Positions 47,701 through 53,694 are shown, numbered from the stretch's first letter. The stretch: DNA of 64,000 nucleotides from Streptococcus suis (GCA_002831545.1 CP025095.1:620001-684000); one strand, 5' to 3'. Made by a program: numbers and translations. Notes: a model not told the origin generated them from the letters alone.

Positions 47701-49775
47701 GTAGCGTAACAATTGTTCCACCAGTTGAAAATGTTACAGGTCTTGACATTACCTTCACACCAGAAGGTGCGACAGAACCAGTTACTGTGACGCTTGGTAA
47801 GGACGCAACTGGCGCATGGACAGCACCAGCTGATTCAGGTCTTGTTGTCAATCCAGATGGCACTATTACCATCCCAGCTGATAGGCTAGCAGATGGTACT
47901 GAAGGACAAGTAGGTCTTGTAGCTAAGAATGGCGACTTGACATCAAATGATCCAGCTCCTCAAGTACCGGAAACTCCAGCTAAGTCAAGCGTAGAGACCA
48001 ATGAAAATGGTAGCGTAACAATTGTTCCACCAGTGGAAAATGTTACAGGCATTGACATTACCTTTACTCCAGAAGGCGCAAGCCAACCAGTTACTGTAGT
48101 TGTAAGTAAGGATGCAACTGGCGCATGGACAGCACCAGCTGATTCAGGCCTTGTTGTCAACCCAGATGGCACTATTACCATCCCAGCTGATAAGGTAGCA
48201 GATGGCACAGCAGTTTCAGTAGTTACTAAGAATGGTCAAGTTCCATCTGATGAAGCTTCTGCAACTTATGTACCAGCTAAACCAGCAAGCACTGATACAC
48301 CAGTAGTTGAAGTTCCAGCGACTCCATCACTAGCCCTTGATGGTAGCGGAAATGTCCTTATAACTCCTCCTGCGGAAAATGCTACAAGCCTTGATATTAC
48401 CTTCACACCAGCTGGTAGCGAAACCCCAATCACTGTAACAGCTAACAAGGATGCAACTGGTAATTGGATTCTTCCAGAAACTTCAATTGCTGTTGTTAAC
48501 CCAGATGGCACAATCAGCATTTCTACATCAGAAATGGAAGGTGGCACTGCAGTATCAGTTGTTGCTAAGAACGAGGGAGTACCATCTAGTCAAGCGGCTA
48601 CATTACTTGTTCAACCAAAACAAACTGCAGAAGAGTTGGCTCCAACAGTGAAGAAACCAATTGCTGTTGAGGATGCATCTAAGTTGACAGATGCTGAGAA
48701 GAAAGAATTGGAAGATGTTGTTCGTAAGGACAATGTTCTTCCAGAAGGTACAGAAGTAAGCGTAGCAGATGATGGTACAGTTACTGTTACCTACCCAGAC
48801 AAGTCAACAGATACAATCTTGCCAACTAAGACTGTTATGGATGCTCAAAATGGTAAAGGCACAAGCCATAGCTTACCAGCTTACGACTTGACAGCAGATG
48901 AGGATAAAGATGGCTTTACAAACGAAGAAGAATTGAAGCAAGGTTCAAATGTAGCAGATGCTAAATCTGTACCTGCAGGCAAGTCTTCTGCAGAACGCCT
49001 CACTCCAACAAATGACTTGGCAGTTAAGGTTAAAGACTTGACGAAATTGTCAGATGCTGAGAAGAAAGCGGTAGAAACTGCTATCCGTAAGGATAAGGAT
49101 CTTCCAGAAGGTACTCAGATTGAGGTAGCCAATGATGGTTCAGTGACTATCACCTACCCAGATGGTTCTATTGGTCGACTCCCTGCTGATCAGACAGTTC
49201 TTCATGCGACACATGGTGAAGGTGTAAGCCATAGCTTGCCAGCTTACGACTTGACAGCAGATGAGGATAAAGACGGCTTTACAAACGAAGAAGAATTGAA
49301 GCAAGGTTCAAATGTAGCAGATGCTAAATCTGTACCTGCAGGCAAGTCTTCTGCAGAACGCCTCACTCCAACAAATGACTTGGCAGTTAAGGTTAAAGAC
49401 TTGACGAAATTGACAGATGCTGAGAAGAAAGCGGTAGAAACTGCTATCCGTAAGAATAACATTCTTCCAGAAGGTACTCAGATTGAGGTAGCCAATGATG
49501 GTTCAGTGACCATTACTTACCCAGATGGTTCCGTGGATCAGATTGATGCTACGAAAGTAGTTGCTACAGATTCTACAGTTAATCCAGACTCTGGCGTAAG
49601 TCAGTCAAGTGGTACTACAAAAGTATTGCCAGGATCTGCTTCTTCGACAAGAGCAGCTAAGAAACCATTGCCAGCAACAGGTGAAAATGGTTCTCCTATC
49701 TTAGTTCTATCTGGTCTAGCTCTGTTAGCGGGCGTAGCTATGTTTAGAAAAGCAAAAAGAGAAGATGAGAACTAA
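32724..49775 (+). CDS. Giant YSIRK/LPXTG cell-wall-anchored surface protein (5683 aa) with Rib-like, TSP3-type and Ig-like repeats
   Basis: Signal: a YSIRK-type export peptide (FGIRKLTIGVVSLVIG, residues 25-40), probably cleaved after VQA53. Residues about 54-525 form a unique N-terminal region, the likely ligand-binding head. About 526-985 are helical GA/FIVAR-like modules. About 990-1585 are beta-rich modules, and about 1586-3809 some 23 Rib-like modules each ending in YPDG-type strands and a VPV motif. About 3810-4018 holds calcium-site-like DTDGDG repeats, 4019-4753 seven near-identical 105-residue units, and 4754-5293 Ig-like modules with TFTPEGxxxPVTV. The end has two DEDKDGFTNEEEL units, LPATG (5649-5653), a membrane helix and a basic tail for sortase A. 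AGGAGG stands upstream of ATG 32724. The expected role is a very long stalk presenting an adhesin; the ligand is unknown. Confidence 0.93.
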   Translation: MNLFKIKRNKLNRQEAFNFEKRSQFGIRKLTIGVVSLVIGSGMVLSGVEQVQAGTDYDPGVEIRYVRNGSPKALASDGDFKIEKSFVEVNGVQYVDVTLTFNQDHDGYARRFLYFNMPKSLYEPEKITRELYWQGERTPRETTEYRTWQGDYRFADEPWYRLWDHRYIIGSPDSLQGERHKKVTSPTDPGGDTIGGQSEGRWNGDWDRLMFSVPNNAGSGKEALTKAASDFKATSRTVYINRFSGSTDKHVYKFRARVKDGNAPMNFVVGLNEESGSHANFLAQYGTTPDTRTLAEKSTINPPARIGVNSLQDLSQQTRNNIAQKIREANPDLFNGAGPLVTNVTVSSDGIGGNAVLRFKDGSEKTIPMKQLVYKINTASGAAPTAPSTSTNFVLKGRGVVGNDMVGLQGEDHQLNLPAKKAVANIATIGNKATYLTQWQEQLNKFLELNKQLQSWNNQWGFKNSARTFGPDNWKAQHLTASIKYTDSRQTQIQGIEVKGVTKDSRFGGPVNTQVYGLLTPAMLFYQEDPLKTTKDEAKATIDSIGNINGKAADWKSRIDAAQNQQAIEAIITEARNEKNALDKKKAAAIQEINALPHLSQNEKTAAINAINSATTTTVVDQKLNDAKALNTTNMRNKGKEAINALSKLNDGEKTPYRNRIDNATTQDQINAIIEEAAFEDLKRSALEQLDNMNPAPSNKDELRAQITETNFNTVSSDGKKPAERIEAILERAKAEVLRDQARRDINAISGLPEEKKNEFLGIVDRAQTPSEITNAVDQARAYSDYIQAKDAINQLTNINNKQKEELLAGLERDKSQQGVADMLTSARALDGEMKHLKDLVAQAETIKQSSDYSRADRAKQNTFNTALDAAKRVSPQTGELPTTSVGQLISNLTDAIRGLGGTTQPVTKDVDKGNLRAEIDRSSQVKDPANAEYTYASDDKKQAYEAALTQAIAVRDKANPVATQAEVDAALAKLQEARIALDGHAPDRDTTPPVLGGDRMEIYSDVAAHAISTVGRKVPRPNQPTPVEEYGENSTRLNELIVTDQESGINIDSVTFDEATQRHLQLLGLKFVKYDRQQDNGAVGYFTTIEENGVVNFTGTGIAKFYFTVANTHGVVSPRLEYRYILKDDIAPTATPTEHVLIRGQEATITIPIQDNSMFGTEGGVSTGTMSIRPENNTSDPLTPAILNFTNGNTPQAFTISIPDSSPEFVFENHNYGKRSRTGTVSLTANPSQTLERTTYKFRVADGNTPRGTSEKVTFTDITFTVVDRLAAPEESAKVSVNNPSRLTEDEKNAIKQAVRTANPHIAEIDNAANGDTNKQVRIDVAENGRVTVTYPHGGKTDTLTAQQVSKTNPAPTFGDFGVNTTVGSSTYKTIFVFGAKTNGSEVVEYAPDFVPDNATGGIPVQDNTGIAKVELIGIDNENKVTNTGIAFTPEGKLLGEFDRNQSTNLVRNGINSVWHHRIKATDNGNPAKSAITSTIRIKAYRVEKTDETAIAKVYGTALTQDELTNKLRVAVSSGMTVPADNHSHKVAGYTPENGQFTAITNISELPTSGNYTVKMETTNVYGQTIVNNIAVDYNEQKDVIEPIAPTQQALIDGAAPTTDADKTALINALKEANKTPEGTSKFPENTTFDVAEDGTVTITYPDRSSEQVTVPFKQKDSAQHTPSVTETPINSAATTGTPLTEDERNAVKAAVTVPNFPAGDKQPTITVPDNASVTNGTNGNTGKPVVVATVEYPDGTTEQVEVPVRQRDTLADSTELVVPEAVQIKGTTVAEDEKQTIIDALKAANPGKLSDDTRYEVASNGVVTVIYNDGSREDVNVPLKSGLPTVTTQPNDLVVFKNTDMTTPVELGGFTDNESIKDVQIVSTNGSTKDEMGLTVGEKDKGSNTKAALISGKTDSAIGKHTRKLRALDNLDQASAATNDFYVRIVDATVNQPETAIEKAFDQALTPEDVRPKINFNVGSGQNNLIDFDVVIPADAPTSGKNVEVPVIIRTKAHASASEEFKRTFVSQDKTVTVRATWPTQADNIEVTAPADTTPVLIDGARSTSEADKTALIDALKEANKTPEGASKFPENTRFDVAENGAVTITYPDNSSETVNVPFKQKDSAQHTPVVAETPINSAATAGTELTEDERNAVKAAVTVPTFTGDRQPTVTVPADARVTNGTEGNTGKPVVVATVEYPDGSSENVEVPVRQRDNAKYEATVTNPEAPAAIKASHETGTQITDQADKDAILAKVSVPTGSNGTPSLDQNPVVEEQGGKQVVKVTVTYPDQTTDTVYVPVDQKDNEAHNPTAPAEAVKLDAPATANSTLSDDDKNAIKAAVTVPANSGGQVSLPEDAKVELVNGNPVVKATVTYPDGTNDFVDVPVVQKDSTKYDATAKETPVPLDSPVTPGQTLSAEEKEALKFGVNVPVGSNGEIHVPDNAAVKLVGDKPVVEAEVRYPDGTVDKVQVPVRQYDRAVYTPNLVNPKEVPISVEPTNDTQIASPDDAAILANVDVPAATPDGTKPEVTKTIASPVKDGTGTNQGKKVVEVEITYPDKSKEKIEVPVKHADNQVHNPEAPTRPVQLDVAATTDTSLSDADKQAVKDAVTIPQGSGGVASLPEDAKVVDRNGTPVVPVTVTYPDGTTETVDVPVVQKDSTKHTPVLTEANSPVLTDTPAKANEPVQETDKAAIAAKVDKTNLPQGTETKVPDDAVVELENGKPVVPVLVSYPDGTSETIKVPVDQKDDLTYNPEAPNKDNAVAITSPQTPGTEITDPTDKAAILDSVIVPAVDGGQAPKVTKEITSPVTEGPDGPYVTVKVSYPDGTSETVNVPVNQKDNETHNPTAPETAVQVDAPAVQDGTLSEDDKKAIKDAVVIPDGSGGEVSLAPDAKVELVDGKPVVPVTVTYPDNTTDTVYVPVVQKDSVKHTPSLTDADQPVLTNTPAKAETPVQDADKEAIAAKVDLNKLPENTTAKVPDGAKVELVDDKPVVPVLVSYPDGTSEIIKVPVDQKDSETYTPTAPAAEAPVAITGSDAPDAPIAEADKPAILNSVTVPAVDGGQAPEVTKEITSPVKVVDGKAFVEVTVTYPDKTSEVISVPVNQKDNEANNPTVTAPEKPAPISVPVAENTPVESDADKKLITDKVNVAGLPNPPQSVKVAEPAKVVMDQAGNPVVNVEVTYPDGTKDIVPVPVKQADNQTNTPSLKEPELGKPAEALVAIDPTPGVAITNQADKDAAVAKVDLSKLPVGTTAAVADGAVVANDPLTNKPVVPVTVTYPDGTSEIINVPVKQADNLALDPSLKDTNPVPILTEATVGLTVSDKANLDAIAAKVDPKTGKAEVVNNTIVAGKEDGPHAGQPVVNVLVTYPDGTQDTIEVPVKQADNVVNEPSLTDQIPVPIQAAATTGTPVPADDKPAILAKVDLPAGAEATIADDATVVREDGQAVVPVTVTYPDGTTDTISVPVKRADNSKYTPSPVTDPVQVDAATAPGTAITSQDDKDAIIAAVPVPKVAAGEKAPVVSLPENPRVEEVNGQPVVKAIVTYADGTTDTVDVPIVQKVSATKEPSLKEAEAGKPAQAVITENPTAGASITDPADQNVILDKVVVPEGGKASIADDAVVEMDGDQPVLPVTVTYTDGSKDIIKVPVKQADNVAKEPSLKSQTPVGVMDAPAVGAQVEEPADLEAIKNNVDTKGGTASIEDPTIVEGPNNQPAVAVKVTYPDGTADTILVPIKTADNVTYTPVLKSTDPVLVSVATDNGTAVPEADQAKILANVDVPALTADGDKPAVDLSIENPVVLQKNGQAGVEVTVTYPDGSKDKIFVPVDTDTDKDGFSNKEEEKAGTSATDPASTPDGQDSAERLNPGLTEPVEVKNPDKLTDAEKEAVKKAVEASNDLPAGTTVSVANDGTVTVTYPDNSTDTIQPKDAVTQFVDTDGDGISDRQETENGTDPSKVDSDNDGFSDKEEVERGTDPTKADSKPASSETDTDGDGISNEDEATRGTDPNKSDTDGDGFSDQEEITAGSNPTKADSTPANVDKDGDGFTDTEEAAAGTDANNPSSTPEGQDSAERLNPGLTEPVEVKNSDKLTDAEKEAVKKAVEDSNDLPAGTTVSVANDGTVTVTYPDKSTDTIQPAETVKVAKDTDKDGFTDTEEATAGTSATDPSSTPAGQDSAGQLTPSLAEPVEVKNPDKLTDAEKESVKKAVEDSNDLPEGTEVTVSDNGTVTVTYPDKSTDTIQPAETVKVAKDTDKDGFTDTEEATAGTSATDPSSTPAGQDSADRLNPGLTEPVEVKNPDKLTDAEKESVKRAVEETNDLPAGTEVSVSDSGTVTVTYPDKSTDTIQPAETVKVAKDTDKDGFTDTEEATAGTDATNPSSTPAGQDSAGQLTPSLAEPVEVKNPDKLTDAEKESVKKAVEDSNDLPEGTEVSVSDNGTVTVTYPDKSTDTIQPAETVKVAKDTDKDGFTDTEEEKAGTNATDPSSTPAGQDSAGQLTPGLTEPVEVKNPDKLTDAEKDAVKKAVEDSNDLPEGTEVTVSDNGTVTVTYPDKSTDTIQPAETVKVAKDTDKDGFTDTEEATAGTDATNPASTPAGQDSAGQLTPSLAEPVEVKNPDKLTDAEKESVKKAVEDSNDLPEGTEVSVSDNGTVTVTYPDKSTDTIQPAETVKVAKDTDKDGFTDTEEEKAGTNATDPSSTPAGQDSAGQLTPSLTEPVEVKNPDKLTDAEKEAVKKAVEDSNDLPEGTEVTVSDNGTVTVTYPDKSADTIQPTDTVKAAKPVSETPVAPSKPEVTSTASGAVVVTPPTDNVTNLDITFTPEGASQPVTVVVSKDENGIWTAPADSGLVINSDGTITIPAEKVADGTAVTVVAENGSISSPEVGSTVVPVPAVTPETPVAPSKPEVTATDSGAVVVTPPTDNVTNLDITFTPEGSSQPVTVVVSKDATGTWTAPADSGLVVNPDGTITIPAENVADGTAVTVVAENGSVSSPEVGSAVVPVPTPELPAIPAKPTSVTNADGSVTIVPPVENVTGLDITFTPEGATEPVTVTLGKDATGAWTAPADSGLVVNPDGTITIPADRLADGTEGQVGLVAKNGDLTSNDPAPQVPETPAKSSVETNENGSVTIVPPVENVTGIDITFTPEGASQPVTVVVSKDATGAWTAPADSGLVVNPDGTITIPADKVADGTAVSVVTKNGQVPSDEASATYVPAKPASTDTPVVEVPATPSLALDGSGNVLITPPAENATSLDITFTPAGSETPITVTANKDATGNWILPETSIAVVNPDGTISISTSEMEGGTAVSVVAKNEGVPSSQAATLLVQPKQTAEELAPTVKKPIAVEDASKLTDAEKKELEDVVRKDNVLPEGTEVSVADDGTVTVTYPDKSTDTILPTKTVMDAQNGKGTSHSLPAYDLTADEDKDGFTNEEELKQGSNVADAKSVPAGKSSAERLTPTNDLAVKVKDLTKLSDAEKKAVETAIRKDKDLPEGTQIEVANDGSVTITYPDGSIGRLPADQTVLHATHGEGVSHSLPAYDLTADEDKDGFTNEEELKQGSNVADAKSVPAGKSSAERLTPTNDLAVKVKDLTKLTDAEKKAVETAIRKNNILPEGTQIEVANDGSVTITYPDGSVDQIDATKVVATDSTVNPDSGVSQSSGTTKVLPGSASSTRAAKKPLPATGENGSPILVLSGLALLAGVAMFRKAKREDEN
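44778..46982 (+). repeat. Seven tandem 315-bp units inside the giant surface-protein gene
   Basis: Unit boundaries recur every 315 bases (44778, 45093, 45408, 45723, 46038, 46353, 46668), each 105 codons. Each encodes a DTDKDGFTDTEE calcium-site-like segment plus an LTDAEK...VTVTYPDKS module. Units differ at few positions, and variants (SLAEP or GLTEP; PAGT or PEGT; EATAGT or EEKAGT) are shuffled between units, as expected from unequal crossover or gene conversion. Confidence 0.93.
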
Positions 49776-49848
49776 TTCTCATCTCTCCGATGCAAATTGA
49801 AATACTGGTGAGACTCGACTGAAATAAGAATAGGGTAAAATACCTCAA

Positions 49849-49948
49849 GGAAAGTATAGCCGCAATTTGGCAATACTTTCCGGCTCTTTGTCAACCGTAG
49901 TGGGTTGATGTCAGCTAACACCTAGAGAGGACGAAATTCGTCCTCTCT
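49849..49948 (+). terminator. Hairpin region downstream of the giant gene, with terminator
   Basis: GGAAAGTAT and ATACTTTCC (49849-49881) form a first hairpin. A perfect arm pair AGAGAGGACGAA / TTCGTCCTCTCT at 49924-49948, followed by TTCTTTA, is the likely terminator. Most of the 377-nt gap before the next gene consists of such inverted repeats. Confidence 0.75.
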
Positions 49949-50021
49949 TTCTTTATGGTAACCGCCCCTTTTTCAATATACTTGTTATTGGGCGCTTACT
50001 TTTCAAAGTATTTTTGAAAAA

Positions 50022-50055
50022 ATGCATGTAGCTAGAAAACAGTTACATGCATTTT
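50022..50055. terminator. Hairpin upstream of the tandem small genes
   Basis: ATGCATGTA and TACATGCAT form a perfect 9-bp stem with A-rich left and T-rich right flanks, able to terminate on either strand. No gene is visible directly before it. Confidence 0.5.
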
Positions 50056-50091
50056 CTTCAGGCGTACGGCGTGAATTCAAACCACTATATA

Positions 50092-50120
50092 TTGACAGAC
50101 TTGTGAAAATACCATATACT
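50092..50120 (+). promoter_or_regulatory. Strong promoter of the tandem small genes
   Basis: TTGACA, exactly 17 nt, TATACT, 33 nt before the ATG at 50153. Confidence 0.75.
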
Positions 50121-50152
50121 GATATTAAAAATAAGGATATAGGAGTTTTTTT

Positions 50153-50440
50153 ATGAAAAAAGCTAATCGTAAAGAATTTTACTCCCATTTATCAGCCCTT
50201 TATCAGTTATCACCAGAAGTTATTTCGCCCGTTTTGCGTGAGAAACTTGTTGAATTTGCCCAGAAACTTGACCATTCAGACAATCTCTATATGTTGGCGA
50301 GTCAGCTTTCTGCATATGTGAATAGGGAATTACTTGAGCAGGCTGGAAAAGCACCAAAGGAGTTGCTTGATTTAGCTTCTTATATCCAGGAACTGCAGGT
50401 TAGCCATAGTCGGTATATGGCCCGATTAGATAATTTATAG
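50153..50440 (+). CDS. Small helical protein, duplicate 1
   Basis: The 95-residue protein starts MKKANRKEFYSHLSALYQLS, appears entirely helical, and has no signal or membrane segment. It is highly similar (about three quarters identical by eye) to the next gene, most strongly over residues 1-58. ATAGGAG precedes the ATG. I do not recognise the family with confidence. Size and helix content resemble small bacteriocin-immunity proteins, but no signature residue supports that. A near-consensus promoter suggests good expression. Confidence 0.7.
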   Translation: MKKANRKEFYSHLSALYQLSPEVISPVLREKLVEFAQKLDHSDNLYMLASQLSAYVNRELLEQAGKAPKELLDLASYIQELQVSHSRYMARLDNL

Positions 50441-50449
50441 GAGTTTCGT

Positions 50450-50746
50450 ATGAAAAAAGCCAATCGTGAAGAATTTTATTCCCATTTATCAGCCCTTTAT
50501 CAGTTGTCACCAGAAACTATTTCACCCGTTTTGCGTGAGAAACTTGTTGAATTCGCCCAGAAACTCGACCATTCAGACAATCTCTACTTGTTGGCCGATC
50601 AGTTATCGGTATTTGTCAATGCTGAATTGACCGGCTTGACCTGGAGAGCGCCAAAGGAGTTGGTAGAATTGGGGCGCTATATCCAGGAATTACAAGTGAC
50701 CTATCGACGTTATGTACTAGGAATAGATGATTTAGAGGAAAAATAA
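50450..50746 (+). CDS. Small helical protein, duplicate 2
   Basis: The 98-residue paralogue starts MKKANREEFYSHLSALYQLS and diverges after about residue 58 (ADQLSVFVNAELTGLTWRAP against ASQLSAYVNRELLEQAGKAP). It follows duplicate 1 by 9 nt behind AGGAG, and its stop overlaps the ATG of the broken transferase gene (TAATG). Near-identical first halves with divergent second halves point to a recent tandem duplication with specialisation of the C-terminal helices. Confidence 0.7.
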   Translation: MKKANREEFYSHLSALYQLSPETISPVLREKLVEFAQKLDHSDNLYLLADQLSVFVNAELTGLTWRAPKELVELGRYIQELQVTYRRYVLGIDDLEEK

Positions 50747-51533
50747 TGACAGAATACACGAAACCACTCGTTTGGAAGTGGGAAGATGAAAATGACAACC
50801 GATCAGGTAATCGTCCAACAGCAGGGAGTCGCTTTGAACATAAATTACCAAAAGGTGACAAGCCCCTCCAAGTTTATTCCTTGGGAACACCTAACGGTAT
50901 TAAAGTTGCTATTATGTTGGAGGAGTTGAAAGAGTTAGGTATTTCGGAAGCTGATTATGACCTCTTTCTCATCAATATCGGTCAAGGAGACAATTTGGCT
51001 CCGATTTTGTTGCCATCAACCCTAACTCCAAAATACCAGCTATGGTTGATTATTCGGAGAAGGAGCCAGTTCGCGTCTTTGAATCTGCCAACATTCTCTA
51101 CTACTTGGCAGAAAAGTTTGAGGCCTTCCTACCGAAAGCTTGGGCGGAGCGGACGGAGGTTCTTAACTGGCTCTTCTGGCAAACTGGCGCCGCTCCATTT
51201 GTTGGTGGAGGATTTGGACATTTCTTCCATTACGCTCCGACAGCGCAAGAATATCCGATTAATCGCTATACAATGGAAACTAAGCGTCAGCTGGATCTCT
51301 TGGATCAACTATTGATGACAAGAGAGTATATAGCTGGAAATACCTATACCATCGCAGATATTGCTATCTGGTCTTGGTATGGACGATTGGTGCAAGGAGA
51401 ACTATATCCAGGTTCGGCAGAATTTTTAGATGTTGATTCTTACAAGCATCTAAAGACCTGGGTAGAGAAAATAGCTCAGCGCCCAGCTGTACAACGAGGG
51501 TTGACAGTGAAATATCATTCAATTGATAATTGA
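50746..51533 (+). pseudogene. Glutathione S-transferase (YghU-like), frameshifted
   Basis: The frame from ATG 50746 encodes a normal YghU-type thioredoxin-fold start (LQVYSLGTPNGIKVAIMLEE) up to about residue 84 (GQGDN). The continuing homologous sequence, GSDFVAINPNSKIPAMVDYS and the whole helical C-terminal domain to ESANILYYLAEK and TVKYHSIDN, is in another frame that stays open to 51533. One missing T in the run CAATTTGG at 50991-50998 explains the break. As written, the product would be a 189-residue chimera. It could be a real loss of function, a slippage-prone site or a sequencing error. Confidence 0.8.
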
Positions 51534-51540
51534 TTGACTT

Positions 51541-51566
51541 GCCCACCTTATGGGTGGGTTTTTCTT
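51541..51566 (+). terminator. Terminator after the transferase pseudogene
   Basis: CCCACC and GGTGGG around a short loop, followed by TTTTTC. Confidence 0.75.
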
Positions 51567-51634
51567 TTACTTTGGTATGATAAAAGTTTATAATGAAAGA
51601 GTTAGACTTTGTGAAAATCCAAAAATAGAAATTA

Positions 51635-51842
51635 ATACTCAATGAAAATCAAAATCAGACTAGCTCCAAAGGTTTGGGGAACCTTTGGAGGTTGGAGATA
51701 GGGCGAACGTAGTTCGTTACTACTTACGCAGATAGAACCCTGTTACTATTTTGTTTCAAGGTAACAGGCTGAAAGGCTCCACTGGAGCCTTTCACTCATC
51801 AAATCAAGTCAACAACGTCTGATTTTGATTTTCGAAGAGTAT
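51635..51842. mobile_element. MITE-like element with 25-bp terminal inverted repeats
   Basis: The 208-bp unit is bounded by ATACTCAATGAAAATCAAAA and its near-perfect complement ending TTTTCGAAGAGTAT. Inside are two hairpins, CCAAAGGTT/AACCTTTGG and TGAAAGGCTCC/GGAGCCTTTCA. No ORF for a transposase exists, so it would be a non-autonomous element mobilised in trans. Together with the terminator it fills the 351-nt gap before ytgP, whose start lies 43 nt beyond the right end. Confidence 0.75.
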
Positions 51843-51884
51843 GAGTTTTTCCTATCTTATATTTACATAGAAAGTAATAGAAAA

Positions 51885-53525
51885 ATGTCCGAAAAAGTTG
51901 AAATGCAGCAGTCCAAAGAACAGGCGACAATGGCTAGAGGCTTGGCTTGGTTGACTGCTGGAAATATTCTTAGTCGCCTGCTTGGTGTTGCCTATGTTAT
52001 TCCCTGGTATATTTGGTTAGGGGAATATCGAGCTGAAGCCAATGCCCTCTTTAGTATGGGGTATCAAATCTATGCTAACTTCTTATTGATTTCAACAGCT
52101 GGTCTTCCGACAGCTATTGCCAAACAAGTAGCTAAATACAATGTCTTGGGTAAAGAAGAGGTGTCGCTTTACTTGGTCAGAGAGTTCTTCAAGCTCATGT
52201 TGGTCTTTGGAGCTGTCTTTGCAGGGGTCATGTATCTAAGTGCTCCGTGGTTGGCCGACGCATCGGGGTCGAAGGAAAAGTTACTTCCAGTCATGTATAG
52301 TCTAGTCCCGCCTCTCTTTATCTTCCCAGCCATGAGTATCTTGCGTGGTTTTTTTCAAGGTCGGCACGATATGAAGCCCTATGCTATCAGCCAGCTTGCA
52401 GAGCAGCTGGTACGGGTTATCTGGATACTGGCGGCAACATTTATGATTATGAAGTTGGGTAGCGGTGACTATCTTGAAGCAGTTGTCCAATCTACCTTTG
52501 CAGCTTTTGTCGGGATGATTGCTAGTGTTGGGATTTTAGTTTATACTTTATGGAAACAAGGTTACCTTGGTAAGTTACTTCATGCTAAGAAACAAAAGAT
52601 TTCTTTGGATACAGGTCAACTTATTAAGGAAACTGTTCGAGATGCGATTCCAATTATCATTTTAGGTCTAACGATTCAATTATTGCAGTTTATTGACCAA
52701 GTCACGTTTATTCGTGTTATGGAAAGAATTACGGATTACAGTAATTCGGAACTTTTGGAACTTTATTCATATATGGCTGCCAATCCAAGTAAGATTACGA
52801 TGATGATTATCGGGATTTCACTGAGTTTGGGAAGTGTTGCTATTCCATTGATTACAGAGAAATTTGTCAAGAAAGATTTGAAGGCGGCGTCTCATTTAGT
52901 GGCGGATAATCTACAATTACTCTTTATATTCACTATACCGGCAATTGTTGGAACAGTCCTGTTAGCTGGGCCACTCTATACGATTTTTTACGGACCGTCA
53001 GAGCCTATCGCCATTACTCTATTTATTTGGAACTTATTTTTAATTTTACCTCTGGGCCTATATTCTGTCATTAGTGTGGTCATTCAAGCGATATTTGAAA
53101 ATAGAAGAGCCATTTATTATTTCTTGATTGGGATGCTAGTGAAAATCGTTTTACAAGTACCAATGATCTATGTCTTTAAGGTATATGGTAGCTTTATCTC
53201 AACGATATTTGGGTTGGGACTTATGCTGTATCTCTTCTATAGACGAATTGACAAGGTTCTGCATATTGATGAAAGACTAGTGATAAAAGATATTGCGACC
53301 ATTAGTTGGATTTCTATCGTAATGGGACTCGTTGTATGGGGGATTGAATTTGTCCTGAATCTTATCCTTCCAGCAAATGGCTATGTATCTAGCTTTATCC
53401 ACTTGGCTGTTGCAGGTGGAGCAGGTATACTTGTCTTTGTCATCCTGACATTGAAGACTCGTCAGCTAGATCGTTTAATTGGAAGTCGGGCTCAGAGTTT
53501 ACGGAGGAAATTGCGCCTAGGCTAG
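51885..53525 (+). CDS. ytgP: YtgP/MurJ-type lipid II flippase (MOP superfamily)
   Basis: The 546-residue membrane protein has about 14 helices and the MOP-family start GLAWLTAGNILSRLLGVAYVIPWYIW, then LLISTAGLPTAIAKQVAKYN, which I recognise from streptococcal YtgP, the MurJ orthologue needed for peptidoglycan export. It should flip lipid II to the outer leaflet. I placed the start at ATG 51885 (MSEKVEMQQSKEQ); the ribosome site is poor, and ATG 51903 is an alternative. An in-frame extension to 51825 would read into the MITE-like element and is unlikely. Confidence 0.87.
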   Translation: MSEKVEMQQSKEQATMARGLAWLTAGNILSRLLGVAYVIPWYIWLGEYRAEANALFSMGYQIYANFLLISTAGLPTAIAKQVAKYNVLGKEEVSLYLVREFFKLMLVFGAVFAGVMYLSAPWLADASGSKEKLLPVMYSLVPPLFIFPAMSILRGFFQGRHDMKPYAISQLAEQLVRVIWILAATFMIMKLGSGDYLEAVVQSTFAAFVGMIASVGILVYTLWKQGYLGKLLHAKKQKISLDTGQLIKETVRDAIPIIILGLTIQLLQFIDQVTFIRVMERITDYSNSELLELYSYMAANPSKITMMIIGISLSLGSVAIPLITEKFVKKDLKAASHLVADNLQLLFIFTIPAIVGTVLLAGPLYTIFYGPSEPIAITLFIWNLFLILPLGLYSVISVVIQAIFENRRAIYYFLIGMLVKIVLQVPMIYVFKVYGSFISTIFGLGLMLYLFYRRIDKVLHIDERLVIKDIATISWISIVMGLVVWGIEFVLNLILPANGYVSSFIHLAVAGGAGILVFVILTLKTRQLDRLIGSRAQSLRRKLRLG

Positions 53526-53657
53526 TTTGTTTTAAAAATCTCTATTTTCTACTATTGAAAAGCTGGGAAAAAGAGGCGTTTTAGAATGTGAGAAGGAAAG
53601 TTCGTTGAGGATTTTCCTTTTTTCTTGGAGATTTCAGTATAAAAAAAACGGTTTTTG

Positions 53658-53666
53658 TGGTAGAAT
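53658..53666 (+). promoter_or_regulatory. Extended -10 promoter of pyrH
   Basis: TGG followed by TAGAAT, 28 nt before the pyrH ATG. No good -35 is seen. Confidence 0.5.
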
Positions 53667-53694
53667 AGTAGGGATAAAAAAGAGGAGAGAGATG

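Noticed and set aside
49950..50060. Possible small RNA between the giant gene and the tandem duplicates
   Set aside because: A hairpin with A and T flanks is present, but no promoter of its own could be supported.
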